Part shown: positions 62,671-64,000 of the stretch, piece by piece
Layout of the letters: each line of letters begins with the position of its first letter
Position numbering within the stretch: the stretch's first letter is position 1
From: UBA7672 sp965229115
Lineage (GTDB): Bacteria; Pseudomonadota; Alphaproteobacteria; Caulobacterales; Hyphomonadaceae
Assembly (NCBI GenBank): GCA_965229115.1
Contig: CBDDIR010000003.1
Coordinates: 1,054,001-1,118,000 of the forward strand
DNA length: 64,000 nt
Reading direction: 5' to 3'
Notes under the pieces: model-generated
Databases searched by the model: none
Told to the model about the DNA's origin: nothing
The model's input: only the letters and a program-made list of their open reading frames with translations
Position numbers and translations under genes: made by a program

Positions 62671-63957
62671 TCAGCCGCGTTCGAACACGGTCGCGCCATT
62701 GACCCACGTGCGCAAGACCCTGCCTTCGAGCTTGCGACCGTCAAACGGCGAGTTTTTCGAGCGGGACGAGAGATCGTCGCGATCGCAGGCCCATGGCGCC
62801 GTGGGGTCAAATAGAACGAGATCGGCCGGCGCGCCCTTGGCGAGGCGGCCTTGTGGCAGGCCGAGCAGATCGGCCGGACCCGACGTGACAGGCTTCAGCG
62901 CGGTCAGCAGCGGAATGTCTTCGCGCACAGCGATCGAGAGCAGGGCTGACAACAGCGTCTCGAGGCCGACAGCGCCGTAGGCTGCGTCCGAGATCGGCAG
63001 GCGCTTGTCCTCGGTCGGCTGCGGATCGTGGGCGGAGACGACGGCATCGATCGCGCCGCGCTTTAGGCCATCGATCAGCGCCATGCGATCCGACTCGATG
63101 CGGAAGGGAGGCTGCACTTTGCAGTAGGTGAGATAGTCGCCGACATCGAGCTCGTTGAAGAACAGCGAGTATGCGGCGACCGAGCACGAGACTTTCACGC
63201 CGTCTTCACGTGCACGCTCGACAGCGGCGAGCGAACGGGCCGTCGAGATGCAGTCGGCCAGCAGGCGAACGCCCGTGGTTTCGGCCAGCATCAGGTCACG
63301 CTCCAGCGCGATCCACTCCGCTTCCGGCGGCGCGCCGCGAAGGCCGAGGCGAGCAGCGAACGCGCCGGCATTCATCACCGTGTTCTTGGACAGGGCAGGC
63401 GTATCCGGGCGCGAGGCGACCAGCACGTCGAAGCTGGCGGCATAGCTCATCGCGCGGCGGAGGACGCCGGCATCTTCCACCGGCTTGTCGCCATTGGTGA
63501 AGAACACGGCGCCCGCCTGCTTAATCAGGCCGATCTCCGACATCTTCGCGCCTTCGAGGCCGAGCGTCAGGCCGCCGGTCGGATGAACTTTCACTTTGGC
63601 GACGCTGTCTGCGCGGCGCTTGATGAAGTCGACCAGCGCGACGCTGTCGAGCGTCGGCTCGGTGTCGGGCATCACGATGAAGGTCGTGACACCGCCAGCC
63701 GCTGCAGCATCGCCAGCGGTTTCCAGCGTCTCTTTATTCTCTGCGCCCGGCTCGCCCGTCTTCACGCGCAGGTCGATCAGGCCCGGTGCCAGCGCCTTGC
63801 CCTTGGCGTCGATCTTCACGTCTGCGGCGGTAGTCTTGCCGATCTGCGGGCCTATGTCGGTGATCAGGCCGTTCTCGATCAGGATGCCGCCAGTGGTGTC
63901 GAGGCCCGATGCGGGGTCGAGCAGGCGAGCGTTGTAAATTGCTGTGCGGCCGGTCAT
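62671..63957 (-). CDS. Dihydroorotase homologue lacking metal ligands (PyrC'/PyrX type)
   Basis: 428 residues of class I dihydroorotase fold. The metal-binding pair DxHxH is replaced: the segment reads APGLIDLRVKTGEPGAENKE where active enzymes have DMHVHLREPG, and the late TDHAPH-type motif reads SAHDPQPTEDK. Thus it probably does not cleave or form dihydroorotate itself; non-catalytic homologues of this kind are known to be structural partners of aspartate carbamoyltransferase. The ATG overlaps the stop of a frame ending at 63954 that looks like pyrB, consistent with a pyrB-pyrC' pair. Confidence 0.9.
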   Translation of the reverse strand: MTGRTAIYNARLLDPASGLDTTGGILIENGLITDIGPQIGKTTAADVKIDAKGKALAPGLIDLRVKTGEPGAENKETLETAGDAAAAGGVTTFIVMPDTEPTLDSVALVDFIKRRADSVAKVKVHPTGGLTLGLEGAKMSEIGLIKQAGAVFFTNGDKPVEDAGVLRRAMSYAASFDVLVASRPDTPALSKNTVMNAGAFAARLGLRGAPPEAEWIALERDLMLAETTGVRLLADCISTARSLAAVERAREDGVKVSCSVAAYSLFFNELDVGDYLTYCKVQPPFRIESDRMALIDGLKRGAIDAVVSAHDPQPTEDKRLPISDAAYGAVGLETLLSALLSIAVREDIPLLTALKPVTSGPADLLGLPQGRLAKGAPADLVLFDPTAPWACDRDDLSSRSKNSPFDGRKLEGRVLRTWVNGATVFERG

Positions 63958-63998
63958 TTCTTGGCTCCGGCCTTGGTGTCAGGTGCGTTCTTCGCCAG
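63954..63998 (-). CDS. C-terminal end of a probable aspartate carbamoyltransferase
   Basis: Only 14 codons (LAKNAPDTKAGAKK) and the stop TGA, which overlaps the ATG of the dihydroorotase homologue. The frame runs off the right edge. The assignment to pyrB rests on gene order alone (pyrB precedes pyrC' in related genomes), not on any motif. Confidence 0.4.
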   Translation of the reverse strand: MAKNAPDTKAGAKK

Positions 63999-64000
63999 CG

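Overview
The window is high-GC DNA from an alphaproteobacterium, most likely of the Caulobacterales/Hyphomonadales kind. The lineage call rests on an NDUFS4-like complex I accessory subunit, a tandem cold-shock-domain protein, GGAAC-N16/17-CGTT promoters of the EcfG general-stress type, a phaC/alaC/hom/glpX/recJ neighbourhood, and a pyrB/pyrC'/plsY/dprA/topA/rnr cluster. It is a chromosomal segment: three tRNA genes, no rRNA, no recognisable transposase, phage module or CRISPR array. Coding density is high, and most genes with gaps under 20 bases or 4-base ATGA overlaps look co-transcribed.

Region by region. 1-10.9 kb: the end of a thiolase, a RimK-like ATP-grasp ligase, a membrane-tethered winged-helix regulator, a large hybrid histidine kinase (HAMP-HisKA-HATPase-REC-Hpt), an orphan TadG-like surface protein, a REC-EAL response regulator, and a divergent TetR/serine-hydrolase pair. 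10.9-11.8 kb: an intergenic repeat block. 11.8-25.7 kb: phaC, a lipoprotein, alaC-hom, then glpX-recJ; between hom and glpX sit about 5.7 kb of unrelated enzyme genes (two hydrolases, a VanX-type dipeptidase, an omega-aminotransferase, a CHRD lipoprotein). 25.7-28.4 kb: tRNA-Glu, a cold-shock protein, an SDR, DUF192 and a hotdog thioesterase. 28.4-29.4 kb: a second repeat block that shares three element families with the first and adds about 390 bases of hairpin-rich sequence I cannot identify. 29.4-35.4 kb: an autoregulated arsR-SRPBCC-GST operon, an HSL-type esterase, tRNA-Pro, a CbiX-like protein, an NDUFS4-like protein, tRNA-Arg, a GC-poorer DUF4328 gene and a DJ-1/PfpI protein. 35.4-42.3 kb: exported proteins (S41 protease, small lipoprotein, autotransporter, kelch lipoprotein) and an Lrp/RhtA divergent pair.

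42.3-50.7 kb looks like a stress module. A disordered Arg/Gly/Tyr-rich protein, an 84-residue unknown, a hemerythrin and a topoisomerase IB lie behind EcfG-type promoters, followed by the prkA-yeaH-spoVR operon. 50.8-53.7 kb is a membrane-bound PQQ glucose dehydrogenase ending at a strong bidirectional terminator shared with rpmG. 53.8-64.0 kb is a housekeeping cluster, mostly on the minus strand (rpmG, NUDIX, rnr, topA, dprA, plsY, a metal-site-deficient dihydroorotase homologue and the last codons of a probable pyrB).

The most interesting signals are the structured segment at 28.7-29.1 kb with its accompanying repeats, the FBPase homologue with an altered metal site, the EcfG-promoter cluster with the low-complexity protein, and the tandem ArsR operators. 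Family assignments come from reading motifs by eye; no database search was run.
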